From the NCBI GenBank assembly GCA_017301995.1, contig JAFLEH010000022.1, positions 1 through 64,000 on the forward strand: 64,000 nucleotides of DNA, in the 5' to 3' direction. Shown piece after piece: positions 53,901 through 62,540 of this stretch (positions within the stretch are counted from its first letter, which is position 1; each line of letters begins with the position of its first letter). The DNA comes from Verrucomicrobiota bacterium. Its GTDB lineage: Bacteria > Verrucomicrobiota > Verrucomicrobiia > Verrucomicrobiales > Akkermansiaceae. Made by a program: the position numbers and the translations under genes. The notes under the pieces were generated by a model that worked only from the letters and a program-made list of their open reading frames with translations, was not told where the DNA came from and made no database searches.

Positions 53901-55766
53901 GGTGTCGCTGTAGGTGCGGCCGAGGGTGACGGACGAGTCGTTTTTGCCGCTGGTGCTGTTAGGAGTGGTGTCGAGCAGCCAGCAGCGGGTTTGGCCGGAG
54001 CGCTGCCAATTCAGATAGACGCCGCGGGTTTGGGTGGCGTTGGCGGCGAACGCCGGGCGGTAGGAGAGCCAATAATATTCGGCGGGCGAGGCCGCCTTGG
54101 TGACGCGCACGCCGCGGTTGTTGGCGGTGGCGGTGGCGGCATCGTCAATGCGATAGACCCGATAGGTGTTGGAGCCGAGGGCGGTGGCATCCTGCCATTG
54201 GGCGGTGGTGAGCCAATCGAGTTTCGACTTCGCCTGGGCGTGGAAATGGCCTTCGGGGTCGGGGCCGCCGCCCATGATGTCGAAGATGTCGCCGTATTCG
54301 GTGGAGGTGCCGGCCGGGTCCGCGGGATTGGTGGAGGTGACATCCCACGAGCTGGCATGGCCGATGCCATAATTGTGGCCGAACTCGTGGATATAGACTC
54401 CGGAGCTGTTGCTGTTTTGCATCCACAGGTTGCCGCCGCCGGCGAGGCCGGCGTAATAGACACCGCCGGAAACCATGCCGATATTGCCGAAGGTGACGCC
54501 CACGATGTCGTAGTCTCCCAGGCCACCGCCATCGCCGCTGGTGTTGTTGCTCACCGGGCCGATGTTGATCGCGGCGTCGGCGCCGGATTTGTTGTTGCGG
54601 AAGGTATTGCGCGCGTCGCGGAGGAGTTCGGAGTTGAGGCCGCTGCCGCCGTTCGCGTAGTAGGTGGTGTTTTGCGGCATGGTGTAGAGGTTGGCGCTCA
54701 CGCCCGCCTCAATCCAGGTTTTGCCGTAGGAAATGGCGAGAACGGTGTTGCTGACCACCCCGTTGAGAACGGTGGAAGCGGCGGACTGGGATACGGGATC
54801 GGCGGTGTTGTCCGGGAAGTTGACCCGGATGAGGAATACCTTCTTTTTCGTCTCCGTCCAGGCGGTGGCCTGCTCATCAGCGAAGGTTTCCAATTTCGAC
54901 CAGTCGATTTCCCCTTCCCCACTTGGCAGCAGATAGGAACTGGCGGCCACCGGGCCTGGGCGGGCATCGGCGAGTGCCAGCCGCTCGTTGGCCGCGGCGA
55001 GATCGTCGTTGTTGGAAAACGCGATGAGTCTGCCGCCGGCGATGGCGGTGAGCGGGCCGCCGCCTGCGGCTTGTTCCGCGCCGAACATCCGGCGGACGGC
55101 TGCGAGGTCGGCATCGGACAGCGGCTGCAGGGTTTCGGGACGCAGGGCCGCCATGCCATCGAGGGCGATGCCTTGGACCGGCAGCCGGCGTTTGCTCATG
55201 TGTTCGAGCCGGGTTCCGAAAACATATGTTTTAAGGGTTTGGCCTCCGGGTGTGGAAAGCTCGGCAACATACTCGGGCGCGCCGGGCGGCAGGGAATGGC
55301 CGTCGCCGCAGACCGGATAGAACGCGTAATCCGCCACCATGCTGAACGGCTTCTCGACAAGGGCCTGGATTTCGGCGGGCAAGGCGTCCCATTCGGCGTA
55401 GGTGATGGATTCGGCGATGGCCTGTTCCGGGTTTTCCTGAATCAGCCGGGCGATGCGGGCGCGCCGGGCGGTGGCGAGTTTCACCCCATCGGAAAGCGCC
55501 GCGGGATCGTAATCCGGGCGCGGGCCGTCTGCGGAAGCGGGTTGCGAGGACAACCACCGGCGGAAACCCGCGACGGCGGCGGCATCGTCCGGTGGCGTTT
55601 CGCGTGTCGCGGTCTGCGAGACGGCGGTCGGAGCGGATGGAGCATCGGCGGCGGACGCGGAGGCACCGGCGCGCGGCGCGACGGTCCGCCAGACGGCGCA
55701 GGCCAACAACAGGGCCAACGCCAACAGGATGGGAAGGGAAACGGGGCGGATGGATTTGCGGGTCAT
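50922..55766 (-). CDS. Very large secreted metalloprotease-like protein with PKD and propeller-like repeats
   Basis: A 1614-residue exported protein. It has an N-terminal signal (SLPILLALALLLACAVW), a propeptide-like region, then a zinc-protease site HEFGHNYGIGHASSWD near 457-467 (HExxHxxGxxH, metzincin type), as in M6- or M66-like secreted peptidases. After it come one PKD domain (TGSATDSNGDALAWNW), a string of BNR/Ycf48-like blades (SWDGVTWTNNG, SADGITWSLT, STNGTDWARS), a second PKD domain, more blades, and a cadherin-like Ig domain (DPNGDAIVVTAAGPSSA...ADSFQITLTDARGATANGTV). The C terminus is short and Verrucomicrobia-like (YEIQRSTDLTGW, ending FYRISKP). The likely role is adhesion or polymer degradation at the cell surface. 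ATG at 55766 fits the signal. Confidence 0.82.
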   Translation of the reverse strand: MTRKSIRPVSLPILLALALLLACAVWRTVAPRAGASASAADAPSAPTAVSQTATRETPPDDAAAVAGFRRWLSSQPASADGPRPDYDPAALSDGVKLATARRARIARLIQENPEQAIAESITYAEWDALPAEIQALVEKPFSMVADYAFYPVCGDGHSLPPGAPEYVAELSTPGGQTLKTYVFGTRLEHMSKRRLPVQGIALDGMAALRPETLQPLSDADLAAVRRMFGAEQAAGGGPLTAIAGGRLIAFSNNDDLAAANERLALADARPGPVAASSYLLPSGEGEIDWSKLETFADEQATAWTETKKKVFLIRVNFPDNTADPVSQSAASTVLNGVVSNTVLAISYGKTWIEAGVSANLYTMPQNTTYYANGGSGLNSELLRDARNTFRNNKSGADAAINIGPVSNNTSGDGGGLGDYDIVGVTFGNIGMVSGGVYYAGLAGGGNLWMQNSNSSGVYIHEFGHNYGIGHASSWDVTSTNPADPAGTSTEYGDIFDIMGGGPDPEGHFHAQAKSKLDWLTTAQWQDATALGSNTYRVYRIDDAATATANNRGVRVTKAASPAEYYWLSYRPAFAANATQTRGVYLNWQRSGQTRCWLLDTTPNSTSGKNDSSVTLGRTYSDTTANVHITPVAVGGTGADQWVDVRVNIGPFPGNAAPAVDPIAGSATVPARSSAAYTGSATDSNGDALAWNWNSKDGLVNDNANSITHTWTVGGTYSLDLTVSDMKGGASTVTQSVTVTDPLDTWTAQTSGSTSYLRASTWGKGRFVVIDLWGTVLTSWDGVTWTNNGDLPDFDRDPRLAFGNDVFVAVGKKDGAAASQICYSRDARTWNVATFPAGVPQMREVAFANGKFVAAGDGGNVLTSADGITWSLTTVGGTPDFRYLAWDGSAWLALSYKTASSRTETVWTSANGTTWSQQGDLGFGVDGVLGRPGMFLATGWYGGVKYSTDHGLTWKSAQTPGSTRWSTNQIAVADDGTLLAGAKAMDESGTPQAWLVSTNGTDWARSSAGVGNGYDTKSLVFGFGRFLATADGGAIRTSGSFYPNNTAPSAGFALAPATAPARESRLFAATATDAEGDTLTYSWDFGLPALITDGPNIVKSFDFGGSYTATVRVSDGKGGLTTLTQAVTVSDPARTFVQRTSGTTKTLNAIATNGGIAVAGSSGGGAVVLTSPDGVTWTTRALPSSTNKYIYSISWDGSKFIAVGQDYNFTISAWVGLVLTSPDGITWTQRYASATGGTTLNAVSSDGTGHSVAVGNVGTIIESADGITWNPVSVAALASTTLRGASYGSGTWLITGHSGGNGTPKVFTSTDRTSWMDQTAGSGLASWQDIRKTAYLNNRFVGSGWYSKVRVSTDLGATFTTTRTDSEETPALAYGDTIYFAAGVNRSDSSADIDLLSLDGTTWTRSTAPTTDDRNGAVFFKHTFITVGAGGTIWQSADVTPGGATPNDPPVFNGHAFTTPYGTAATVSSATLVAASSDPNGDAIVVTAAGPSSAHGGVVSVGGGNVAYTPPAGFSGADSFQITLTDARGATANGTVDVTVQPAPFTSPPTLTRLPGGQVGLSYQGIAGGTYEIQRSTDLTGWTVLATVTAAGNGAVTYTDPSPPAGKAFYRISKP

Positions 55767-55883
55767 GGGATTCTGGGGATGTGGCCTGCGGCATGCGCGC
55801 GAACGGGCTGGAACTTGGCGGCAGCCTGACGGACGGGCCGCCCAATACAAGCGGATTCTGCGGTTAGCTTAATGAAACGCGCG

Positions 55884-56468
55884 TCAGCGGCTCTTCAGCA
55901 GGCCCCGGCTGGTCCACATGTAATTCCAGCCGGAAATGAGGGTTAGGGCCAGGGCCAGCCACATCGAAACCGGGGTGAGCCACGACGCCGGGTTGGATAG
56001 ATAGTGCAGCAGCCAGATCACCGGGTTTGAGGTGCCGAGCGCGTCCGTGGCGAACCACACCAGGCAGGTGATGCAGTAAGTGAGCTGCAGGCCGGTTTTC
56101 CACTTGCCCAAACGGTCGGCCGCCAGCACCTGGCCGGCCTCCACCGCGATTTGCCGCAGCCCGGTGATCAGGAACTCCCGCGCCAGGATCAGCACCGTGA
56201 CCCACACCGGACAGAACCCCATCGCGCTGAGGTAAACGAAGGCCGAACACACCAGCACCTTGTCCGCCAGCGGGTCCAACAGTTTCCCGAGCGGCGTCAC
56301 CATCCCGTATTTCCGGGCAAAATGGCCGTCAAACCAGTCGCTGATCGCGGCGATCACAAAGGCCACCAGCGCGATCCAATGCCCCAGAACGCTCTCCATC
56401 GCGGTCCCACCGACGAAAATCGCGGTGAGCCCCAACCGGCAAAGGGTGATGGTATTGGGCAGATTCAT
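55884..56468 (-). CDS. pgsA: CDP-diacylglycerol-glycerol-3-phosphate 3-phosphatidyltransferase
   Basis: A 194-residue integral membrane enzyme making phosphatidylglycerol phosphate from CDP-diacylglycerol. It contains the CDP-alcohol phosphotransferase motif across SDWFDGHFARKY and TPLGKLLDPLADK (D-x2-D-G-x2-A-R-x8-G-x3-D-x3-D), with about five hydrophobic segments and the usual start MNLPNTITLCRL. ATG at 56468 is chosen by family start. It diverges from the 6-phosphogluconate dehydrogenase gene. Confidence 0.95.
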   Translation of the reverse strand: MNLPNTITLCRLGLTAIFVGGTAMESVLGHWIALVAFVIAAISDWFDGHFARKYGMVTPLGKLLDPLADKVLVCSAFVYLSAMGFCPVWVTVLILAREFLITGLRQIAVEAGQVLAADRLGKWKTGLQLTYCITCLVWFATDALGTSNPVIWLLHYLSNPASWLTPVSMWLALALTLISGWNYMWTSRGLLKSR

Positions 56469-56572
56469 GTGACAATCCGGTGAAATCACCCGGCGCGGCG
56501 CAACAATAGCTTGTCGGCCGGCGCAAGGCAAGGTAAACCGGACGCCCTTTCCCAACCCCACATCCCACACAC

Positions 56573-57991
56573 ATGAGCAACAGCGATTTCGGACTTATTG
56601 GCTTGGCCGTCATGGGCCAGAACCTCGTACTCAACGTCGAATCCCGCGGCTTCAAGGTTTCCGTTTACAACCGCACCACCAGTGTGACCGACGAATTCGT
56701 GGCCGCCCATCCGGACAAGAACCTGGTAGGCTCGCGGACCTTGGAGGAGTTCGTCCAATCGCTGGCCTCGCCGCGCAAGATCATGATCATGGTCAAGGCC
56801 GGCAAACCGGTGGACGCGGTGATCGAATCGCTCATCCCGCTGCTCGCCCCCGGCGACATCGTGATCGACGGCGGAAACTCGCTCTACACCGATACCGAAC
56901 GCCGCGACAAGTGGCTGGGCGACCTCGGGTTCCGTTTCGTCGGCACCGGCGTTTCCGGCGGCGAAGAGGGCGCCCGCAAGGGGCCGGCCATCATGCCCGG
57001 CGGCCCGGCTTCCACCTGGAAGGTGCTCAAGCCGATCTTCGAGGCCATCGCCGCCAAAGCGGAGGGCGAACCCTGCGTGACCCACATCGGCCCCGGTGGC
57101 GCGGGCCACTTCGTCAAGATGATCCACAACGGGATCGAATACGGCGACATGCAGCTCATCTGCGAGGCATATAACATTTTCAAAGCGGCCGGATTCACCG
57201 CCAAGGAGCTGGCGAAGGTGTTCGCCGAGTGGAACGAGGGCGCTCTGGAAAGCTATCTGATCCAGATCACCGCGGAGATTTTCAAACAGACCGACCCCGA
57301 GACCGGCGCGCCGATCGTCGAGATGATCCTCGACACCGCCGGCCAGAAAGGCACCGGAAAATGGACGATCATGAGCGCCGTGGACAACGCGGTGGTCATT
57401 TCCACCATCAACGCCGCCGTCGAAGCCCGGATCCTTTCCTCGATGAAAGACAAGCGCGTCGCCGCCAGCGCCCAACTCGAAGGACCGGAACCGGAAATTG
57501 ATATCAAAAAGAAGAAACTCGTCAAAAAGGTGCACGACGCGCTCTACGCGTCCAAAATCATCTCCTACGCCCAGGGGCTCGATCTGATCACCACCATGAG
57601 CGCCGAGAAAAACTGGGATCTCGATCTATCCGCCATCGCGGCGATCTGGCGCGGCGGCTGCATCATCCGCGCCAGGTTCCTCAACCGCATCACCGAGGCC
57701 TACCGCGCCGACCCGAAACTCGGCAACCTGATGCTCGCTCCGTTCTTCCGCGACGTTCTCAACGAATCCCAGCAGAACTGGCGCGAGATCGTGGCCATGG
57801 CCACCCTCAACGGCATCCCGGTCCCGGCGTTTTCCGCGTCGCTCGGCTATTACGACAGCTACCGCAGCGCGGTGCTCCCCGCCAACCTGCTCCAGGCCCA
57901 GCGCGATTTCTTCGGCGCCCACACCTACGAGCGCACCGACAAACCGCGCGGCCAGATGTTCCACACCGACTGGCCGGAAGTTATCGGTTAG
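56573..57991 (+). CDS. gnd: 6-phosphogluconate dehydrogenase, decarboxylating
   Basis: A 472-residue enzyme of the oxidative pentose phosphate pathway, turning 6-phosphogluconate into ribulose 5-phosphate, CO2 and NADPH. Visible motifs are IGLAVMGQNLVLN with the NADP fold, VIDGGNSLYTDTERR, FVGTGVSGGEEGARKGPAIMPGG, GGAGHFVKMIHNGIEYGDMQ with the catalytic Lys, and the C-terminal IAAIWRGGCIIRARFL. Length matches the long (470-residue) dimeric form. No Shine-Dalgarno precedes the ATG (CACATCCCACACACATG). Confidence 0.97.
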   Translation: MSNSDFGLIGLAVMGQNLVLNVESRGFKVSVYNRTTSVTDEFVAAHPDKNLVGSRTLEEFVQSLASPRKIMIMVKAGKPVDAVIESLIPLLAPGDIVIDGGNSLYTDTERRDKWLGDLGFRFVGTGVSGGEEGARKGPAIMPGGPASTWKVLKPIFEAIAAKAEGEPCVTHIGPGGAGHFVKMIHNGIEYGDMQLICEAYNIFKAAGFTAKELAKVFAEWNEGALESYLIQITAEIFKQTDPETGAPIVEMILDTAGQKGTGKWTIMSAVDNAVVISTINAAVEARILSSMKDKRVAASAQLEGPEPEIDIKKKKLVKKVHDALYASKIISYAQGLDLITTMSAEKNWDLDLSAIAAIWRGGCIIRARFLNRITEAYRADPKLGNLMLAPFFRDVLNESQQNWREIVAMATLNGIPVPAFSASLGYYDSYRSAVLPANLLQAQRDFFGAHTYERTDKPRGQMFHTDWPEVIG

Positions 57992-58004
57992 ATAGTCGCC
58001 GGGC

Positions 58005-59408
58005 GTGCTTTTCAACAGTTACGCGTTTTGGATTTTCTTCGCCCTCGTATGGGCGCTCTATCGGGTATTGCCGCACCGCGGGCAGAATCTGCTGCTGTTG
58101 GCCGCGAGCTATTGGTTCTACGGCTGTTGGGATTGGCGTTTTCTGCCGCTCATCCTCGCCACCACGGCGGTTAGCTACTTCACCGCGCTGGGCATCGCCT
58201 GCTCGGAGACCCCCAGGCGGCGGCGTTGGCTGATGGCCGTGGCGGCCACCGTTTCGCTGGGATTGCTGGCGTTTTTCAAGTACTGGGGATTTTTCACCAC
58301 CAGCGCGGCGGCCATGCTGGCGTGGCTGGGTTTTCACGCGGACATCAGGGTGCTCGAAATCGTACTGCCGGTCGGGATCTCCTTCTACACGTTCCAGACG
58401 ATGTCCTACACGATCGACGTCTATCGGGGGCAAATGCGGGCCACCCGGTCGTTCGCCGACTACGCGCTTTACGTGGCCTATTTTCCGCAGTTGGTGGCGG
58501 GTCCGATCGAGCGGTCGTCGTCGCTGCTGCCGCAGATTGCCGCTCCGCGGAAACGGCGGGAGGGGGACTTCGCGGCGGGGCTCTATCAAATCGTGACCGG
58601 CCTGTTTCTCAAGATCGTGGTGGGCGACAATCTGGGTTACATCGCGAACGGCGTTTTCGGAGCGCCGGCCGGGTCGCTGACCGGAACCGAGGTGCTGGCG
58701 GGCACCTATGCGTTCGCGTTCCAGATTTACGGCGACTTCGCCGGTTACTCGGCGATCGCGTGCGGCATCTCCCGCTGGCTGGGCATTGATCTGATGACCA
58801 ATTTCCGGATGCCCTATCTGGCGAGGAACCCGTCGGAATTCTGGCAGCGGTGGCATATTTCGCTTTCGTCATGGTTGCGGGATTATTTATATATTCCGTT
58901 GGGCGGAAACCGCGGTTCCGCGGCGCGGACCTATCGCAATCTCATGGTCACCATGCTGCTCGGCGGCCTCTGGCACGGGGCGGGATGGAACTTCATCGGC
59001 TGGGGAGCGCTCCACGGGGCGATCCTGTGCGTTTACCGAGCGCTCGGCACCCGCTTCCAACTGCCGGGCCGGTGGGGACGCGTGGTGGCCACCGTCGGGT
59101 TTTTCCATCTGGTGTGCCTGGGGTGGATATTCTTCCGTGCGGACGGCGCGGTTCACGCGTGGGCTTTGTTGGAGCGGGTGTTTTTCCATCAGGAAATGAC
59201 CGCGTTCGCGCGTTATGGGTTCGGCATGCTGGCGTTTTTCGGCGGCCCGCTGATGGCCTATGAAATCTGGCTGAACCGTTCCGCCGCTCCGCATCGGCTG
59301 GAAACCTCGCCGTGGGGATGGCGGGCGGCGGTTTACTGCTATCTGTCCTTCATGCTGATCGTGTTTCCTCCGCCGGTGTTCGGCCAATTCATCTACTTCC
59401 AGTTCTAA
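58005..59408 (+). CDS. MBOAT family membrane O-acyltransferase (AlgI-like)
   Basis: A 467-residue multi-pass protein started by GTG. It has the MBOAT hallmarks: FLSFTYxF-like start (NSYAFWIFFALVWALY), QTMSYTIDVYRG, AYFPQLVAGPIERSS, QIYGDFAGYSAIACGISR, RNPSEFWQRWHISLSSWLRDYLY, and the catalytic His in LLGGLWHGAGWNF. It would move acyl groups, commonly acetyl, across the membrane to an exported polysaccharide. The next gene, 15 bp later, encodes an SGNH-type partner, as in AlgI-AlgJ/X systems. Confidence 0.92.
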   Translation: MLFNSYAFWIFFALVWALYRVLPHRGQNLLLLAASYWFYGCWDWRFLPLILATTAVSYFTALGIACSETPRRRRWLMAVAATVSLGLLAFFKYWGFFTTSAAAMLAWLGFHADIRVLEIVLPVGISFYTFQTMSYTIDVYRGQMRATRSFADYALYVAYFPQLVAGPIERSSSLLPQIAAPRKRREGDFAAGLYQIVTGLFLKIVVGDNLGYIANGVFGAPAGSLTGTEVLAGTYAFAFQIYGDFAGYSAIACGISRWLGIDLMTNFRMPYLARNPSEFWQRWHISLSSWLRDYLYIPLGGNRGSAARTYRNLMVTMLLGGLWHGAGWNFIGWGALHGAILCVYRALGTRFQLPGRWGRVVATVGFFHLVCLGWIFFRADGAVHAWALLERVFFHQEMTAFARYGFGMLAFFGGPLMAYEIWLNRSAAPHRLETSPWGWRAAVYCYLSFMLIVFPPPVFGQFIYFQF

Positions 59409-59423
59409 CCATCAGATCCGCCC

Positions 59424-60407
59424 ATGTCCGCCGCACCTCCCCAGTCCCCCGCCCGCCTGCCGTCGTTCCGGCGGGAATTGCGGGTCGTGGCCGCGGTTGC
59501 CGCGTTTGTCGCGCTGCTGGAGAGCTACGCCCGAGTCCGGGCGCCCTGGCTGGACTACGACCGCCAACACATCCACAACCTGCCGGAAACCGTGGCCGGA
59601 CTCGAATCGCGCGCGGCGGCCTCCGGCGCTCCGCGCGTGGTGTTCTTCGGCAACTCGCTGATCCTCCGCGGGCTGGATGAGCCGGCTTTCCACCGCGAAC
59701 TCGGCACCCTCGGAGGATCGCCCGTGGAGTCCGCCAAGATCACGCCCGTCGGCACCGCGGCGCTCGATTGGCGCTATCTCTATCAACGGTATTTCAGCGC
59801 TCCATCCAGCCCCCCGGATGTTCTGGTGGTCGGTTTCCTATCCCATCACGTCCACGATCAGGAACCGGTGAAAATCCGCCGATTGGCCCGCCATTTCGTG
59901 GCACTCCGCGATTTTCCGGAGTTGTGGCGGACGGATCTGCGGGACTTCCATCTGATCGCCCAGTCGGTGTTGTGCCACGGCAGCGCGATCGCGGGCGACC
60001 AACCGGAACACCAGATCGCGATGCTCAATGCCTGCGTGCCGGACTATCTGGACGGCATCCGGGCCAACCAGCGGATGGTCGAGTCCGCCGCCGCCCGCCA
60101 CGCGGGAACCGCGTCGTCCGCCCGCCCGGCGGAGACCTTCGGCCGCCTCGCCAGATGGTTGGAAACCTGCCGGAACCACGGCGTGAAAGTCTATCTCGTC
60201 GCCATGCCACAACCGGAACTTTGGCCGCTCAATCCGGAAGTGGCGGAAATCGCCCGCAGCCACGGCATGGAAGTGCTCGACGCCCGGTCGATCAACGGCA
60301 TCACGTCCGCCGATTTTTCCGACGGCTACCACCTTGGCGAGTCCGGTGCCGCGAAGTTTTCCCGCTGGCTCGCGGCCGCCATGAGCAAGCGCCTGCCAGC
60401 GAGCTGA
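59424..60407 (+). CDS. Membrane-anchored SGNH-like protein, partner of the MBOAT acyltransferase
   Basis: A 327-residue protein with one N-terminal membrane segment (RVVAAVAAFVALLESY) and an exported domain with an SGNH/AlgJ-like layout: RVVFFGNSLILRG (nucleophile Ser after GN), VLVVGFLSHHVHD, and the Asp-His pair in DFSDGYHLGESGA near the C terminus. It is the probable acceptor-side acyl transferase or esterase working with the MBOAT protein. Sequence is divergent in the middle, so substrate is unknown. Confidence 0.78.
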   Translation: MSAAPPQSPARLPSFRRELRVVAAVAAFVALLESYARVRAPWLDYDRQHIHNLPETVAGLESRAAASGAPRVVFFGNSLILRGLDEPAFHRELGTLGGSPVESAKITPVGTAALDWRYLYQRYFSAPSSPPDVLVVGFLSHHVHDQEPVKIRRLARHFVALRDFPELWRTDLRDFHLIAQSVLCHGSAIAGDQPEHQIAMLNACVPDYLDGIRANQRMVESAAARHAGTASSARPAETFGRLARWLETCRNHGVKVYLVAMPQPELWPLNPEVAEIARSHGMEVLDARSINGITSADFSDGYHLGESGAAKFSRWLAAAMSKRLPAS

Positions 60408-60461
60408 CGGGACCTGGGATTCCCGTCTTGCATTCCCCGGCGGCGCGGGCATACTCCCGTC

Positions 60462-62402
60462 ATGCGTGTGATGGCACTTACGGGAGGAATCGCCTCCGGG
60501 AAATCGACGGTCTGCCGCCTGTTGCGGGAGACCTTGTCGTCGGTGGTCATTTTCGACAGCGACGCCGCGGTGCGCCGGATGCTGGAAACCGACGAGGAAG
60601 TGGCCGCCTTCGTGCGCGAGACATTCGGCGACGTCGCGCTCGATCCCAAAGGCAAGGTGGACCGCCATTTTCTGCGGGGAAAGGTCTTCGCCGACGACGA
60701 GGCGCGGCTGAAACTCGAAGGAGCCGTCCATCCGCGGGTGTTGAAAGAATGTCTTGCATCCCTGAATCGGGCGGAACAGAATGGCGCGACGCTTTTCGTC
60801 GCTGACATCCCGCTTTTCTTCGAAAAGGGATTCGATTTCGGCCAGGAACAGGTGATTGTGGTCGCCTCCTCGCGGGAAACACAGATTCAGCGGCTCAAGG
60901 CGCGCAGCGGATTCGACCAGTCGATGATCGATTCCATTCTGGCGGTGCAGACCGCCACTCCGGAGAAAATCCGGCGCGCGGATGTGGTGTTTTGGAACGA
61001 GGGTCCGCCCTCGGTGCTCAAGGCCCAGATCCGGCGCTTTTGCCAAGCCCATATCATGACACTGAATCCCGACTCCGCCTGCGCGGACACCCTTGACACC
61101 CCCTCCGAAACCGCCACCGCCACCGTCGAATGCCCGCCGGTGCCGGTTTCCACGGACATCAACCAATTCCGCCTCAAATCGCTCGCCGAGCTTCAGGAAA
61201 TCGCCGACACGCTTCCTAACAAACTCAGCGGCAGCCTTTCCAAGAGCTTCCTCGTTTACGAGCTGCTCTGCCATTATGCGCGCGAGGGTGGCGGGCTGGT
61301 CTGCGACGGCGTGCTGGAACTCGGCAAAGACAATTTCGCCATGCTGCGCGACCCGCGCCGCAGTTTCCGGCCGTCCCAAGACGATATTTTCATCAACAGC
61401 GCCTACGTCCGCGAATACGGCCTGCGGCCCGGCCAGCGGGTCAAAGTGCGCGCCAAAGCCCCGCGCGAGCGCGACAAGTTCCTCGTCGCTTGCGAGGTCC
61501 TGGAAGTCGAGGGCATCCCGGTGGCCGACTATCAGGTGCCCAAGGAGTTTGACAGCCTGACCCCGCTGTTCCCCAACGAGCGGATCCATCTGGAAGGCGA
61601 GGGACCGGATTTCCTCGGCGTCCGCGTGATCGACCTGATCGCCCCGCTCGGCAAAGGCCAGCGCGGCATCATCGTCGCCCCGCCCCGCGGAGGAAAAACC
61701 ATCCTGCTCAAACAGATCGCCCGCTCGGTGCGCCTCAACCATCCCAAGGCGGAACTGATCATCCTGCTGCTGGACGAACGCCCGGAAGAAGTCACCGACT
61801 TCGAGGAAACCGTGGGCGCGGAAGTGTTTTCGTCCACCTTCGACGAACCGGCGAAACGCCACGCCCAGGTGGCCGATATCGTGATCGAGCGCGCCAAGCG
61901 CCTTGTCGAGCAGGGGCGCGATGTGATCCTGTTGTTGGACAGCCTCACGCGGCTCGCCCGCGGCCACAACTCGGCCATGCAGGGCAGCGGGCCGATCGGT
62001 TCCGGTGGTGTCAGCCCGGTGGCGTTGCAAAAATCCCGCAAGTTCTTCGCCACCGCGCGCAATGTGGAGGAAGGCGGTTCCCTAACCGTCCTGGCGACGG
62101 CGCTCATCGAGACCGAAAGCCGCATGGACGACGTGGTCTTCGAGGAGTTCAAGGGCACCGGCAACATGGAGGTCAAACTCGACCGCGAGCTGGCCGAACG
62201 CCGGGTGTTCCCCGCCATCCACATCCCGCAGTCCGGCACCCGCAACGACGACCGGCTTTATCATCCCGACGAGTTCCTCCGCGTCGTCGATCTCCGCCGC
62301 CAGCTCGCCCAACTGCCCATCGGCGACGCCATCAACACCCTCCTAACCAACCTCCGCAACACCCAGAACAACGCCGAGCTTCTGCTCCGCGGCCTGCGGT
62401 GA
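60462..62402 (+). CDS. rho: CoaE-Rho fusion: dephospho-CoA kinase and transcription termination factor Rho
   Basis: A 646-residue open frame with two complete proteins. Residues 1-198 are dephospho-CoA kinase (P-loop LTGGIASGKST at 5-15, FDSDAAVRRM, FVADIPLFFEKG, QTATPEKIRRADVV), the last step of CoA synthesis. Residues 199-646 are Rho: N-terminal FRLKSLAELQEIADTLPNK, RNA-binding AMLRDPRRSFRPSQDDIF, Walker A APPRGGKTILLKQIA, IILLLDERPEEVTDF, LLLDSLTRLARGHN, the GSGGVSPVAL...FFATARNVEEGGSLT region and a standard C terminus. No stop lies between them. An in-frame ATG at 61056 (MTLNPDSACADTLD) sits exactly at the junction, so Rho could also be made separately. CoaD follows next, so both late CoA enzymes are linked here. 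Confidence 0.93.
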   Translation: MRVMALTGGIASGKSTVCRLLRETLSSVVIFDSDAAVRRMLETDEEVAAFVRETFGDVALDPKGKVDRHFLRGKVFADDEARLKLEGAVHPRVLKECLASLNRAEQNGATLFVADIPLFFEKGFDFGQEQVIVVASSRETQIQRLKARSGFDQSMIDSILAVQTATPEKIRRADVVFWNEGPPSVLKAQIRRFCQAHIMTLNPDSACADTLDTPSETATATVECPPVPVSTDINQFRLKSLAELQEIADTLPNKLSGSLSKSFLVYELLCHYAREGGGLVCDGVLELGKDNFAMLRDPRRSFRPSQDDIFINSAYVREYGLRPGQRVKVRAKAPRERDKFLVACEVLEVEGIPVADYQVPKEFDSLTPLFPNERIHLEGEGPDFLGVRVIDLIAPLGKGQRGIIVAPPRGGKTILLKQIARSVRLNHPKAELIILLLDERPEEVTDFEETVGAEVFSSTFDEPAKRHAQVADIVIERAKRLVEQGRDVILLLDSLTRLARGHNSAMQGSGPIGSGGVSPVALQKSRKFFATARNVEEGGSLTVLATALIETESRMDDVVFEEFKGTGNMEVKLDRELAERRVFPAIHIPQSGTRNDDRLYHPDEFLRVVDLRRQLAQLPIGDAINTLLTNLRNTQNNAELLLRGLR

Positions 62403-62526
62403 GAGATAAGATACGAGAATCAAGAGACAAGAATCAAGACACCAGAAACCAGAAACCAGCACCGTATCCCGGCCTCCTTCTTGTATCCCGCCTCTTGATT
62501 CTTGATTCTTGTATCTTGACTCTCTC
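62401..62526. repeat. Long imperfect inverted repeat between rho and coaD
   Basis: GAGAGATAAGATACGAGAAT... (62401-62438) pairs with the reverse complement of 62493-62526 (CTTGATTCTTGATTCTTGTA...CTCTC), a stem of about 26 bp with one 5-6-nt bulge. The loop holds two copies of CCAGAAA. AT-rich purine composition differs from both genes. It may be a terminator or attenuator or a dispersed repeat unit. Confidence 0.75.
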
Positions 62527-62540
62527 CTCTCCCCAACACC

